Origin: a virus
Direction: 5' to 3' (one strand)
DNA length: 64,000 nucleotides
Virus record (IMG/VR): IMGVR_UViG_3300024518_001342
Coordinates: 1 to 64,000 of that record
Part shown: piece after piece, positions 7,411-15,315 of the stretch
Numbering within the stretch: the stretch's first letter is position 1
Layout of the letters: the number at the start of each line of letters is the position of its first letter
Program-made: the position numbers and the translations under genes
Notes under the pieces: model-generated
What the model was told of the DNA's origin: nothing
The model's database searches: none
What the model saw: only the letters and a program-made list of their open reading frames with translations

Positions 7411-8099
7411 CGACCCATCTCCTGTATCATTGTCTTTATTGCCCCGTTCAAGCGGTTTCCTAATGTTTGTAAGTCTTTATTTCTGTAAGCATTTAATTCT
7501 GGTGGGACTTGTTTTGTTTCTTCCCAGTTCTCAACACTTTTTAATAAACTCTCAGATAAAGAAATTAATAATTGATAAGTTAATCTGCCAACTGCCATTA
7601 CTTGTGGTGGAAAATCTGGTTCGGTTGCCTCAACCTTATCTAATCGTGCTAGTTTATCCTGTGCGTTTTCAATAAGTTTTGGTGCTTTCTCTCGTATGTC
7701 GGCAACCATTTTTTCATTTGCTTCTCTAATTCGGTCTTGGAACTGAGGCTTGTATTGTTCGATGTCATTGATTTGCCGTGTATAAACCTCGCGTTGGTAT
7801 TCTTTGAGTGCTTTCATGATGATTCCGATTTCTTCTGTTAGGTGTTCAGTTTCCCCATAAACCATTCCTTCCCATTCGGTCTTGTCCATGTCTCCTGCCA
7901 AGGAGCCAATGCGTTTTCCAAGCGATCCCAAAATACAATGTGCTGCTTCTGCTATGTTTGATGCCGCCACTTCATATTCGGTCGTGGCAAGAAAAGCACC
8001 ACCCGAAGGTATTCCGCCATAAATCCCGCCGCGAATAGGACAGCCCATACCTTCTTCTTCGTTAAGATAGTTGCGCCAGTTTTCAAATAAGAGTTTCAT
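7407..8099 (-). CDS. Tagged internal protein, helical, function unknown
   Basis: The 230-residue protein has tag MKLLFENWRNYLNE, identical in protein to that of the next gene although the rest is unrelated. A glycine-rich patch (GGIYGGIPSGG) follows the tag and the rest is mostly helical, with charged repeats in the middle. I recognise no catalytic motif. The ATG at 8099 follows shortly after the stop of the gene at 8103. Confidence 0.6.
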   Translation of the reverse strand: MKLLFENWRNYLNEEEGMGCPIRGGIYGGIPSGGAFLATTEYEVAASNIAEAAHCILGSLGKRIGSLAGDMDKTEWEGMVYGETEHLTEEIGIIMKALKEYQREVYTRQINDIEQYKPQFQDRIREANEKMVADIREKAPKLIENAQDKLARLDKVEATEPDFPPQVMAVGRLTYQLLISLSESLLKSVENWEETKQVPPELNAYRNKDLQTLGNRLNGAIKTMIQEMGR

Positions 8100-8102
8100 A
8101 AA

Positions 8103-8723
8103 TTATTTTGGTGCGGCGAGCATATCCTTTAGGCTTGGCCAAAATGTGGCAGCTAAATAAGCTTTCACTTCACCAGCCTTCACTGCTGCAAGGAGCGATT
8201 CAAAACCCGCGAAAGCGGTGTCGCCTGACTTTGCGGCTGATGCAGCACCGACTCCTGAATATATCATTAGAAAAGCGATCAAGAGGTGAAACAATAAATC
8301 AGTAGCTTGTTTTGCTTTGGTTTCATCTTTAATTCTCAAAACCTTCTCGACAAAAAACCTAATAGGCTTGTGAAATAGGTGATGAAACTTATCTGCATAA
8401 TGATTAATCTTTTCTGCTACTTTTTCAATGCCTAGATCTTTTCCTGTCCAACCTTTCACGGCGTTCCCAAATACTTTCGCAATACCTGTGAAAAGTTTCA
8501 CAATCGCGGGGGCAGCAAGAGTAACACCAAGCGCAAACAAGACGCCTTCATCAAGCTGTTGTTCTGCTTCTATTTCTTGCGCGATCTCCTCCGTAGTATC
8601 ACCCACATCATCGCCAAAAAGTCCAGCGATCTTTCCAAAAGTCTTTTCTAAAAAGCGATCAAACGCTTCTTCTTCTTCGGCTTCGTTAATATAACCTCGC
8701 CATTGTTCCATTAAAAGTTTCAT
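8103..8723 (-). CDS. Tagged internal protein with membrane segments
   Basis: This 206-residue protein has the variant tag MKLLMEQWRGYINE, then a strongly acidic stretch. Two hydrophobic regions follow, one around residues 60-90 (FALGVTLAAPAIVKLFTGI) and one around 145-170 (LLFHLLIAFLMIYSGVG). A pre-packaged protein with membrane-spanning segments could insert in the host membrane after injection, for example to help DNA entry or block other phages; this is inference. Confidence 0.6.
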   Translation of the reverse strand: MKLLMEQWRGYINEAEEEEAFDRFLEKTFGKIAGLFGDDVGDTTEEIAQEIEAEQQLDEGVLFALGVTLAAPAIVKLFTGIAKVFGNAVKGWTGKDLGIEKVAEKINHYADKFHHLFHKPIRFFVEKVLRIKDETKAKQATDLLFHLLIAFLMIYSGVGAASAAKSGDTAFAGFESLLAAVKAGEVKAYLAATFWPSLKDMLAAPK

Positions 8724-8727
8724 AATA

Positions 8728-9030
8728 TCAACGATAAAATCTCCTCTTTCTCTTATAGTCCCGAATAATGTCTCCTAAAACTTCGTCGTCGATGGCTTGA
8801 AATTTATCCCAAGGGATTTCTTGGTTTGCCCTTACGGTTTCAATAGATAAGTCTTCGGGATTTAAGCTTCCCTGTTTAACTAAATCATCAATCTCATCGG
8901 CAAGCTGTCGTTGGACCTTCGCCTTGTCCATAGCACCTCCGTATCCTGCGGGTGTGTCTGGTTCATCCGGTATACCTCCGTAATAAGCTTCCTTTAAATA
9001 CTTCCGCCAACTTTCAAATAAAATTTTCAC
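8728..9030 (-). CDS. Small tagged internal protein, function unknown
   Basis: The 100-residue protein starts with GTG (GTGA overlap with the gene before) and tag MKILFESWRKYLKE, followed by Ala, which is also the residue after the T4 cut site. The rest is a short linker rich in Gly/Pro and a helical, charged domain ending in a basic tail (DYKRKRRFYR). No family recognised. Confidence 0.55.
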   Translation of the reverse strand: MKILFESWRKYLKEAYYGGIPDEPDTPAGYGGAMDKAKVQRQLADEIDDLVKQGSLNPEDLSIETVRANQEIPWDKFQAIDDEVLGDIIRDYKRKRRFYR

Positions 9031-9629
9031 CTGTCTCTTACCTCCGTGTGACCCACCTTTGTAATTAGTCCCGCTGGTGCTGCGGGTTTCTTTTCGGATG
9101 TGCCATCTGCTTTAATAACTTTGAATGGCGCGACAACATAACCTTCTGGGTTCACCCGCTTCACCATATATGAATTTCGCCTTTTAGTTCCTATCTTGAT
9201 TACGTGTTTGATGAGCGCATTTTTGGCTTTGTTGATCACTCTATAAACTTGCTTGCTCCGTCCAATAATAAATTCATCACCTTGATCTAATGCTGCTAAA
9301 GCATCACCATCGGGATCGCTTTCCTCATCCTCAACATCAAAACCAAATCCTTCCATGCCCGGTGGTAATCCGCTTCCCTGTTCGTCAAGTTTTTCTTTTT
9401 CTGCGTCCAAAGTCTTCTTGCTCTTTTTATTATCTGGTAAGTGTTTTTCTATTCTAAATTTTAGTATAGGTTTTCCGTTGACTGTAGGTTGACCGAGTTC
9501 ATCCTTGCCGATTTCTTTAACAGTCATGCGTTTGTTTTTATACTTGCCGCCAAGAATAACATCGCCGACTTCAACATCCACATCGATGTTTTCGGTAAAC
9601 TTGCGCCAGTTTTCAAATAGGTTCTTCAT
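9027..9629 (-). CDS. Tagged internal protein with a divergent tag end
   Basis: I place the start at the ATG at 9629, which lies 2 bases after the upstream stop (TAATTATG); a longer frame would run back into the neighbouring gene. The 200-residue protein begins MKNLFENWRKFTEN. It is the only member lacking (L/I)-x-E at positions 12-14. The next part (VDVEVGDVILGGKYKNKRM) resembles a small beta-rich SH3-like or KOW-like fold, and a second beta-rich stretch follows. Whether it is cut by the prohead protease is doubtful. Confidence 0.55.
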   Translation of the reverse strand: MKNLFENWRKFTENIDVDVEVGDVILGGKYKNKRMTVKEIGKDELGQPTVNGKPILKFRIEKHLPDNKKSKKTLDAEKEKLDEQGSGLPPGMEGFGFDVEDEESDPDGDALAALDQGDEFIIGRSKQVYRVINKAKNALIKHVIKIGTKRRNSYMVKRVNPEGYVVAPFKVIKADGTSEKKPAAPAGLITKVGHTEVRDR

Positions 9630-9631
9630 AA

Positions 9632-10663
9632 TTATACCGCTGCGTTTTTCATTTCCCTTTTTCTTTTTTGCCATTTGTTTCTGGCAGCATTAAAAGTTCC
9701 CATGTCTGTTATAATTACTTTTTTATATTTCTTTTGGAGATCATATTTTTCAATAGCTGCCATAATCTTATCCATCTTACCGATTTCGTATCTAAGTTCG
9801 CGCTTTTCGGCTGGTGTGAGGTCGCCGTGCTTCATTTTGTTAAATATCTTTTTGGTCTTTACGGCGGGTCCACCAATATAAAGAGCAGACGAATGTGGAA
9901 CGTTCATAACGTTGGTGTCCACGACCCATTCGTTTTCCGCCTTAAACATTTTCGCTGCGTTGACTATCCCTGTATAAAGGATGAGCCGCATAAAACCTTT
10001 GGAGATATATTTACCTAACTCGTCTTGCTTCCACGAATCGGCTTTCTTAAGTTGGTCTTGGAGAGCCGGAAATAACAAATCAACCAGGTCTTGCAGACTA
10101 TTTATGCGATCTAGGTTGGCATACAATTCTTGGGCGATAGGAGTTTTTACATCCCACTCCCTAAGAAAGTTTTGCATCGTGACCATGGCTTGGTTATCCA
10201 CCTTCTCGCGTGTGACTTGCCACATCGTCTCGCCGATGTCAGCAGAATCAAAAATATTTCCGATTACGCGCTCTGCGTGTTGTTCGTCGCCTTGATTCTT
10301 TTCCGTCAAGCGATAAAATGCTTTTAGTCCGTCTTGCGCTAGGAAATCAGGATTATCATATTCTATTTTTACAATAGAATCGTTTATCTCGGCAAAATCT
10401 TTGCCGTCCATTACAATGGTTGCGTCTCTAATGTTGCCGTGCATTTGCATAAAATTGGAGGGATTATCAGCAAAGCCAACGATGTCTGAGCTAGAAGCTC
10501 CGGGTGTCTTGATGACTTTATTATCTCCCAAATCTTTCATAATATCCGGTCGGTAATCGTCATCAAAATAGATGGAGATATAAAACTTCTTCGGCATAGA
10601 TACATCCGAAACATTTTCGAGTTCTTCAAGATACTCGCGCCAGTTTTCCATCAAGAGTTTCAT
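9632..10663 (-). CDS. Large tagged internal protein, function unknown
   Basis: The 343-residue protein is the longest of the tagged set, with tag MKLLMENWREYLEE. Its start overlaps the stop of the ADP-ribosyltransferase-like gene (ATGA). The body starts beta-rich (KKFYISIYFDDDY) and becomes helical. A lysine/arginine-rich C-terminus (KWQKRKREMKN) could bind DNA. No catalytic signature is obvious to me. Confidence 0.55.
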   Translation of the reverse strand: MKLLMENWREYLEELENVSDVSMPKKFYISIYFDDDYRPDIMKDLGDNKVIKTPGASSSDIVGFADNPSNFMQMHGNIRDATIVMDGKDFAEINDSIVKIEYDNPDFLAQDGLKAFYRLTEKNQGDEQHAERVIGNIFDSADIGETMWQVTREKVDNQAMVTMQNFLREWDVKTPIAQELYANLDRINSLQDLVDLLFPALQDQLKKADSWKQDELGKYISKGFMRLILYTGIVNAAKMFKAENEWVVDTNVMNVPHSSALYIGGPAVKTKKIFNKMKHGDLTPAEKRELRYEIGKMDKIMAAIEKYDLQKKYKKVIITDMGTFNAARNKWQKRKREMKNAAV

Positions 10664-11025
10664 TTCTTTTTTATCAACTCTTTTTTAATCACCTTAATGT
10701 TTTCGGGCTCCAAGATAATCCAGTTGTCGTCAAGTCTAACACTATCGAAACCAAGCCCATCTAATTCACCAAGAGAGTATTTATCATATTCATCCCATCC
10801 TGCTACTTTTCCCGGCTTTAGTTCCGCAGTCATCAACCACTTTGTTGATACGGCCCCACTCTCGCCACGCAAGATTTTATCCCTGTCTTCGTTGAACCAA
10901 AAAACTCCTTGAGCTGAAAACTGTTTGTCAAAATCTCTAATGGGCACAGAACTTCCGTGGTAAGCGGTGACAATTTCATCTTCTTCTCGGAGATGCTTGC
11001 GCCAGTTTTCGAATAGGATCTTCAC
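10660..11025 (-). CDS. Tagged ADP-ribosyltransferase-like protein
   Basis: This 121-residue protein begins with GTG and tag MKILFENWRKHLRE. Behind it is a compact domain with features of small ADP-ribosyltransferases: an opening strand TAYHGSS (about residues 20-26) with the NAD-binding His, a middle GVFWFNEDRDKIL, and a closing GELDGLGFDSVRL then ILEPENIKVI. T4 Alt is a head-packaged ADP-ribosyltransferase injected with the DNA to modify host RNA polymerase, so this member is a functional parallel. The family assignment rests on motif order only; the exact catalytic Glu is not certain. Confidence 0.6.
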   Translation of the reverse strand: MKILFENWRKHLREEDEIVTAYHGSSVPIRDFDKQFSAQGVFWFNEDRDKILRGESGAVSTKWLMTAELKPGKVAGWDEYDKYSLGELDGLGFDSVRLDDNWIILEPENIKVIKKELIKKK

Positions 11026-11369
11026 GACTGTACCTCTATGGAATCTAACTGGGCTTGAGTAACTTTGATTTCTCCATCTTCGTTGGGGTTGCCGCTTATC
11101 ACGTCGGATGGATTGTAGGTGTAAACTAAAAGTGCATCCTGCTTATCGGTCATTCCGGCATAATAATCAAGAACAAAGTCTTTTGTTGTACCCAGAAACA
11201 TTCCATTGGCTGGTGACTCTATCGTTCCAATTTCAGCGCGATATTCCAAATCTGGGTTTTGAAGACTGAAAAGTTTATCATCCTCATAAGCAACAATCTT
11301 ATAGCCGCTACGGGTGGGCGTATCATCTTCGGTCAAATAATTGCGCCAGTTTTCAAACAAAAGTCTCAT
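11022..11369 (-). CDS. Small tagged internal protein, possibly ADP-ribosyltransferase-like
   Basis: The 115-residue protein has tag MRLLFENWRNYLTE (Arg instead of Lys at position 2). The pattern GYKIVAYEDDKLFSL, then NGMFLGTTKDFVLDYYAG and VYTYNPSDVISG, resembles the strand and helix order of minimal ADP-ribosyltransferase folds, but no convincing His or Glu can be named. It lies next to the clearer ADP-ribosyltransferase-like gene, with ATGA/GTGA overlaps on both sides. Confidence 0.5.
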   Translation of the reverse strand: MRLLFENWRNYLTEDDTPTRSGYKIVAYEDDKLFSLQNPDLEYRAEIGTIESPANGMFLGTTKDFVLDYYAGMTDKQDALLVYTYNPSDVISGNPNEDGEIKVTQAQLDSIEVQS

Positions 11370-12007
11370 GGCTGAACCACATTCACTCCTTTGGGTCGGC
11401 CTAATAAAATCTTCATATGTTTCGTTTCACATTTACCAAGAGTGCGACAATACCAGCCGGTATGATTCGGATATTTTCCATCGGGGTGTGGTCCGATCCA
11501 TTCTATTTCTTTTCCTAAAACTTTTCGCACGTCTTCTTCGTTATCAACGAATGGAACATTATGATACTTGATCATTACGTGAGCAATCGCATCCGACAAC
11601 TCACCGTAGTTTCCTTCTGTATTTAATAATTCAGCAGTCTTTTCTTTGTATGCTCTTATTCCTTCTGATCCACCATCGGAGGCACCAACAGTCATTTTAA
11701 TTCCTGCTGGTTTTGTTTTTGCACCTCTCACTGCATCGGGCTCGGGGTCTGCATCAACATCAACTGCCGTCCACTTATCATAATCCGAAGGCATATCGCT
11801 CGCAGATCGAATATCAACATTTCCACCAATCTTTGCGTAAGATTTTTCAATCATATCATAGATTTCATCGGTGATATCAATATTGTCTGGATCGTTTTCT
11901 AGTTCGTCGGTGGGGAGATCAACCCACTTATTCTTTTTGCCGTCGCTATAATCAGCAAACACCTTTTCGTCTAAATATTTTCGCCAACCTTCAAATAATA
12001 ACTTCAT
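11366..12007 (-). CDS. Tagged internal protein, function unknown
   Basis: I choose the ATG at 12007, which has a GAGGGA ribosome binding site and gives tag MKLLFEGWRKYLDE. A 24-codon in-frame extension exists, and its ATG at 12079 lies 4 bases after an ACTATTTA box, so a longer form made from a leaderless message cannot be ruled out. The 213-residue body is acidic, with a C-terminal part containing WIGPHPDGKYPNHTGWYCR. I do not recognise it. Confidence 0.55.
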   Translation of the reverse strand: MKLLFEGWRKYLDEKVFADYSDGKKNKWVDLPTDELENDPDNIDITDEIYDMIEKSYAKIGGNVDIRSASDMPSDYDKWTAVDVDADPEPDAVRGAKTKPAGIKMTVGASDGGSEGIRAYKEKTAELLNTEGNYGELSDAIAHVMIKYHNVPFVDNEEDVRKVLGKEIEWIGPHPDGKYPNHTGWYCRTLGKCETKHMKILLGRPKGVNVVQP

Positions 12008-12083
12008 CGTTTTCCCTCGGTCTTTTTCATTTTGAATCTCCGCACTAAGAAGTTGTTCTAATGAAAACTTATCTACCATATAC

Positions 12084-12091
12084 TAAATAGT
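12084..12091 (-). promoter_or_regulatory. ACTATTTA box (candidate late promoter)
   Basis: The box lies between the stop at 12095 and the ATG at 12079, 4 bases before that ATG and 76 bases before the preferred ATG at 12007. The following bases GTATATG resemble those after the box at 17861. Confidence 0.55.
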
Positions 12092-12094
12092 TTC

Positions 12095-12928
12095 TTAAAA
12101 TGTCTCTTGCTCTACCTCTTTGATTACAGCAGCAGGTAAGTTCTTTTTAGCGTAACCAATAATAGATTGACGGTAATCGTTTGTGAAGAAATCTATTACT
12201 TCATCTTTGGTATATTGAATTTCATCCTTGGCGAGTTCTTTGGGATGGGCATAAAAATTAATAAATTCTCCAATAGAATCGTCTAACTTCGCTGAGAAAG
12301 GAACTTTAGACATTTTCGCTCGCTTGTAAGTTCCACGAGCGTATGCTTCAATTTCAGACGGATCAAGGTAATAAAGACCAAGAGCATCAATGGAGGCTAA
12401 TCCACCTTGAAACGCTTTCTTTTGTTGTTTTCCGGCTTTTTTTAATACGTCGATAGATTGTCCACCGTGTGTAAGTTCGTGAACCGTGGTATCTTTCATC
12501 TTTTCTATGAGTTCGGACATGTCACCTATTCTAAACTCATCTGAAAGAGACACCTTGACGGCTACGATACGATCACGCACCATTTCACCATCAGAATCAC
12601 CATCAGAAGTCATCGTCTGCCCACTGACACTAAACTTTTTGCCTTCTCCAAAAGCAGCGGAAGGTTCAACTCGTAATTGAAAAGTTATTTTCTTGATACC
12701 CTCCTCCTCTAGAGATTTTGGAAGGCCACCAAAGTATTTGTTATCATATGCAACGCTCTCAAGTGGATGTTTTATGGACCCAAAACGGGGTTTAATGCGG
12801 GGCTCCCCTTTGTTGGCGCTCAAGTGATCTTTAATCTTATTCACGATATTTCTTACCATCGTTGTTGCTTCGCCTTCAAACTTGGCTTCTTTTAGCACTT
12901 TCCGCCAGTTTTCAAATAAGAGTTTCAT
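12095..12928 (-). CDS. Tagged zinc metalloprotease
   Basis: The 277-residue protein carries tag MKLLFENWRKVLKE followed by Ala. It has a zincin active site HELTHGGQ (H150, E151, H154) and a downstream EIEAYA (about 192-197) that could give the third zinc ligand, as in gluzincins. A protease carried in the head and injected could cut a host or competing-phage protein early; its target is unknown. Autolysis of other internal proteins is an alternative. Its ATG joins the previous stop as TAATG. Confidence 0.72.
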   Translation of the reverse strand: MKLLFENWRKVLKEAKFEGEATTMVRNIVNKIKDHLSANKGEPRIKPRFGSIKHPLESVAYDNKYFGGLPKSLEEEGIKKITFQLRVEPSAAFGEGKKFSVSGQTMTSDGDSDGEMVRDRIVAVKVSLSDEFRIGDMSELIEKMKDTTVHELTHGGQSIDVLKKAGKQQKKAFQGGLASIDALGLYYLDPSEIEAYARGTYKRAKMSKVPFSAKLDDSIGEFINFYAHPKELAKDEIQYTKDEVIDFFTNDYRQSIIGYAKKNLPAAVIKEVEQETF

Positions 12929-13245
12929 TAAAATGTCTCCTGCTCTCCGTCTTCATAAGTTATAATTGTTTTGTTGGAAGGGTGAGGATTAATATGAACC
13001 TTAATAAAATCGTCCATTGAATCAAAGATCGCAATTCCTCCGCGTGGTGGTGGATAGAGCCAATGAATGATAGCTTGTCCACTCGCCAATTTAGCGCCCT
13101 CAATGACAACACCCGCGCCGGAAACACCAGTTTGATCCTCATCACGATAAACTGTGAAAGTTCGAATACCTCTTGGTGCCAATGATGAAGGAGGGCTAGG
13201 CTTTAGTTCTTCTAATGCCTCCGCGTGTTTCTTTTTTGTGGTCAA
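12928..13245 (-). CDS. Untagged small protein inside the tagged cassette
   Basis: This 105-residue protein is the only gene between 6790 and 15260 without the tag. The best start is TTG at 13245 after a GGGGGAAG site. The core reads FTVYRDEDQTGVSGAGVVIEG then IIHWLYPPP and a segment with SMDDFIKVHI, a pattern I associate with small conserved phage proteins of unknown function. It may partner a neighbour rather than enter the head. Confidence 0.55.
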   Translation of the reverse strand: MTTKKKHAEALEELKPSPPSSLAPRGIRTFTVYRDEDQTGVSGAGVVIEGAKLASGQAIIHWLYPPPRGGIAIFDSMDDFIKVHINPHPSNKTIITYEDGEQETF

Positions 13246-13247
13246 AA

Positions 13248-13949
13248 CTAACTTCCCCCTGCACCGGGGGGTGCCGAACCTTTATAGTTAGACTTGAGTT
13301 GCTTCCAGCCTGGGAGTTTTGTTTGTGCGTTTTTCTTTTTGGTTGGAGTGATGACTTGATTTATTTCTTTGTTTGCTCGCTGGGAGGTTATGGGATAATC
13401 GTTTTCGTCTAGTTCTTCTTCTTCCTCGGTTTCTTTCTTGGCACCAAAAAATATTATATTGTCACCCGCGATACGAAACTCAAAATTAGCAGGAAGATTC
13501 TTTTTTAAGAAGCGCAAATACATTTTAGTGCGGGCAGTTTGACCTTTGCTGCCAGTTTCCCCGCCTTTATCAATCCCTTCAAATACAAAACGCAAAATCC
13601 CCCGATTCAATTCAGGATTTGAAATAAAATCATTAACAATAGCAACGATGGTAGACATAATCCGCAAAGGGTGCCCTTCCCCTGTCTGCTTCATAGAACG
13701 ATTAGCTTCAAAGTCCAAGCTCCATATGGGTACTTCTCGTTTAACATATTCGCTATCTTCCCAAGTTGTGCCTGTTTTGAAAAATACTTGATAGTCACTT
13801 CCATCTTCGCCGTTTGGATCATCAGACGACACAAAATTATATTCTACTTCGTCTTCGTCATTAGAGCCAAGTTCCCAGTCAAAAGGTTCTGCGCTTGCGT
13901 CACCAATCTCTTTAAGATAGTTGCGCCAACTTTCAATCAATAGTTTCAT
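13248..13949 (-). CDS. Tagged internal protein, function unknown
   Basis: The 233-residue protein has tag MKLLIESWRNYLKE, then an acidic, aspartate-rich half and a C-terminal basic tail rich in Lys and Pro. The ATG at 13949 overlaps the end of the gene before it by 17 bases. No motif recognised; the split into acidic and basic halves could suit DNA or core binding inside the head. Confidence 0.55.
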   Translation of the reverse strand: MKLLIESWRNYLKEIGDASAEPFDWELGSNDEDEVEYNFVSSDDPNGEDGSDYQVFFKTGTTWEDSEYVKREVPIWSLDFEANRSMKQTGEGHPLRIMSTIVAIVNDFISNPELNRGILRFVFEGIDKGGETGSKGQTARTKMYLRFLKKNLPANFEFRIAGDNIIFFGAKKETEEEEELDENDYPITSQRANKEINQVITPTKKKNAQTKLPGWKQLKSNYKGSAPPGAGGS

Positions 13950-14559
13950 CTTTTACCAACTCCTTGTTTACAATCGTGTATCCTTGGACTTCGCCTATGT
14001 TGATAAAATCAAACTGATCCAGGATAACCATTTTCTGTGGGCAATTCGTTTTGTTATTAAGATAGAAGCAAGAAATCTGTCCTACAATTTCGCTAAACAA
14101 TGCCGGGACAGCCACCGGAGGAACCATTTTGACATGAGCATTGTATGCTTTTATTTCCCCACCATAGGAAAAAGGAACTTTCCTTTGGACGTGTCCGCCA
14201 AAGTCGTGAACAGTTCTAAATTTAGCATTTGTTTCGGCGTCAAAAATTGGATGTTCTGCGTCAGCCGTAGAAATTAACAATACTCCTTCTTCTTGCACTT
14301 GCTTAATCATTTGTTTAGAAGACTTATAGGGATGGTAATCAACAAACTCAACATCAACAACGCCAACCACTCTTTCAAAGAACTTATTGACCCACTCTCC
14401 TAGTGCCTCATAACTGGCCTTGGCTCCTGGTTGTTCCATCGGGGCATCTATATATGCCTGACCAACTAATTGACGATAGAGATCCCATCCGTTCTCACCA
14501 GGCTTGAGCATTAATTTCTCGTTGATATACCCGCGCCAGTTTTCAAATAAGAGTTTCAT
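13933..14559 (-). CDS. Tagged internal protein with an HDxxGH motif
   Basis: The 208-residue protein has tag MKLLFENWRGYINE. A cluster of possible metal ligands follows: VHDFGGH (117-123), GGEIKAYNAH (about 133-142) and FSEIVGQ (about 155-161). The spacing H-D-x2-G-H, then E and H, then E recurs in phage proteins I have seen and suggests a metal-dependent hydrolase, although the reaction is unknown. It starts by ATGA overlap with the previous gene. Confidence 0.58.
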   Translation of the reverse strand: MKLLFENWRGYINEKLMLKPGENGWDLYRQLVGQAYIDAPMEQPGAKASYEALGEWVNKFFERVVGVVDVEFVDYHPYKSSKQMIKQVQEEGVLLISTADAEHPIFDAETNAKFRTVHDFGGHVQRKVPFSYGGEIKAYNAHVKMVPPVAVPALFSEIVGQISCFYLNNKTNCPQKMVILDQFDFINIGEVQGYTIVNKELVKDETID

Positions 14560-15260
14560 AGTTCTCCTATTTGTTCTGGTGAAATAATTTTTACATCAGG
14601 TCTGTTCATTTTTCTATGAACAATTTTCTGAAGGTAGTTGTGGGATATTTCAGGAGCGATGATGGCAGTTATTTTCCAGTTATCCACAAACGCTTCATTC
14701 CAATTGCTCTCCTTCACAATACGAGGCTTCCAATCTTCTTCATCAAAAACAAAAATTCTATCCACATAATCCACGCACCGATAAGAAATTCCTACACCCT
14801 TGTTTGCGCCTGAAGACTTAGTTCTCTCTGGATTAGCTAAAGTATAATCCACCCCTGCACCACTCATAACATCATTCATGTCATTAGCCAACAAAGTGAT
14901 ATGACCATCTACTACAAATCCATAATCTCCCCAGGTCGAGGCTGTTACCTCTCCCGGCAAGTATGCCGCACAACTTAACTCGTCTTTGCTGGAACCCCTT
15001 AGCAGTCTAGCACTCCCCATTCTATCTGTCCAGTGAATTGTTATGAGACTGTCCAAGAAAGCACGATCAGCGTATTTATTATATGTTTTTTTAATTCCGC
15101 GTCCGGTTTTGATAACTTCAGGATAAGGATTGTCTAAGTTGGCTACAGGATTCCGCCTCCGATCAAATCCGCCCATCTTGCACAAGGCTTTCGCAAATTC
15201 TTCACGAGTGTTGTCATCTTCCTTCAGGAATTTACGCCAGTTTTCAATTAAGATCTTCAC
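14556..15260 (-). CDS. First tagged internal protein of the cassette, function unknown
   Basis: The start is a GTG at 15260 with a strong GGAGGA site, giving tag VKILIENWRKFLKE (Met in the protein). The frame is open a further 23 codons to an ATG at 15329 and encodes ELTDEDLEQVIGG, which looks like a double-glycine leader; see findings. The 234-residue body has a central segment GFVVDGHITLLANDMNDVMSG and resembles nothing I can name with confidence. It stands first in the tagged run. Confidence 0.55.
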   Translation of the reverse strand: MKILIENWRKFLKEDDNTREEFAKALCKMGGFDRRRNPVANLDNPYPEVIKTGRGIKKTYNKYADRAFLDSLITIHWTDRMGSARLLRGSSKDELSCAAYLPGEVTASTWGDYGFVVDGHITLLANDMNDVMSGAGVDYTLANPERTKSSGANKGVGISYRCVDYVDRIFVFDEEDWKPRIVKESNWNEAFVDNWKITAIIAPEISHNYLQKIVHRKMNRPDVKIISPEQIGEL

Positions 15261-15315
15261 CTGTTTTGATCCTCCGATTACTTGTTCCAAGTCTTCATCG
15301 GTAAGTTCTCCGTCA

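Noticed and set aside
9630-9674. Longer start for the 9027-9629 gene (MAKKKKGNEKRSGII extension)
   Set aside because: The extension lies wholly within the end of the upstream gene, while the ATG at 9629 right after that gene's stop gives the cassette tag.
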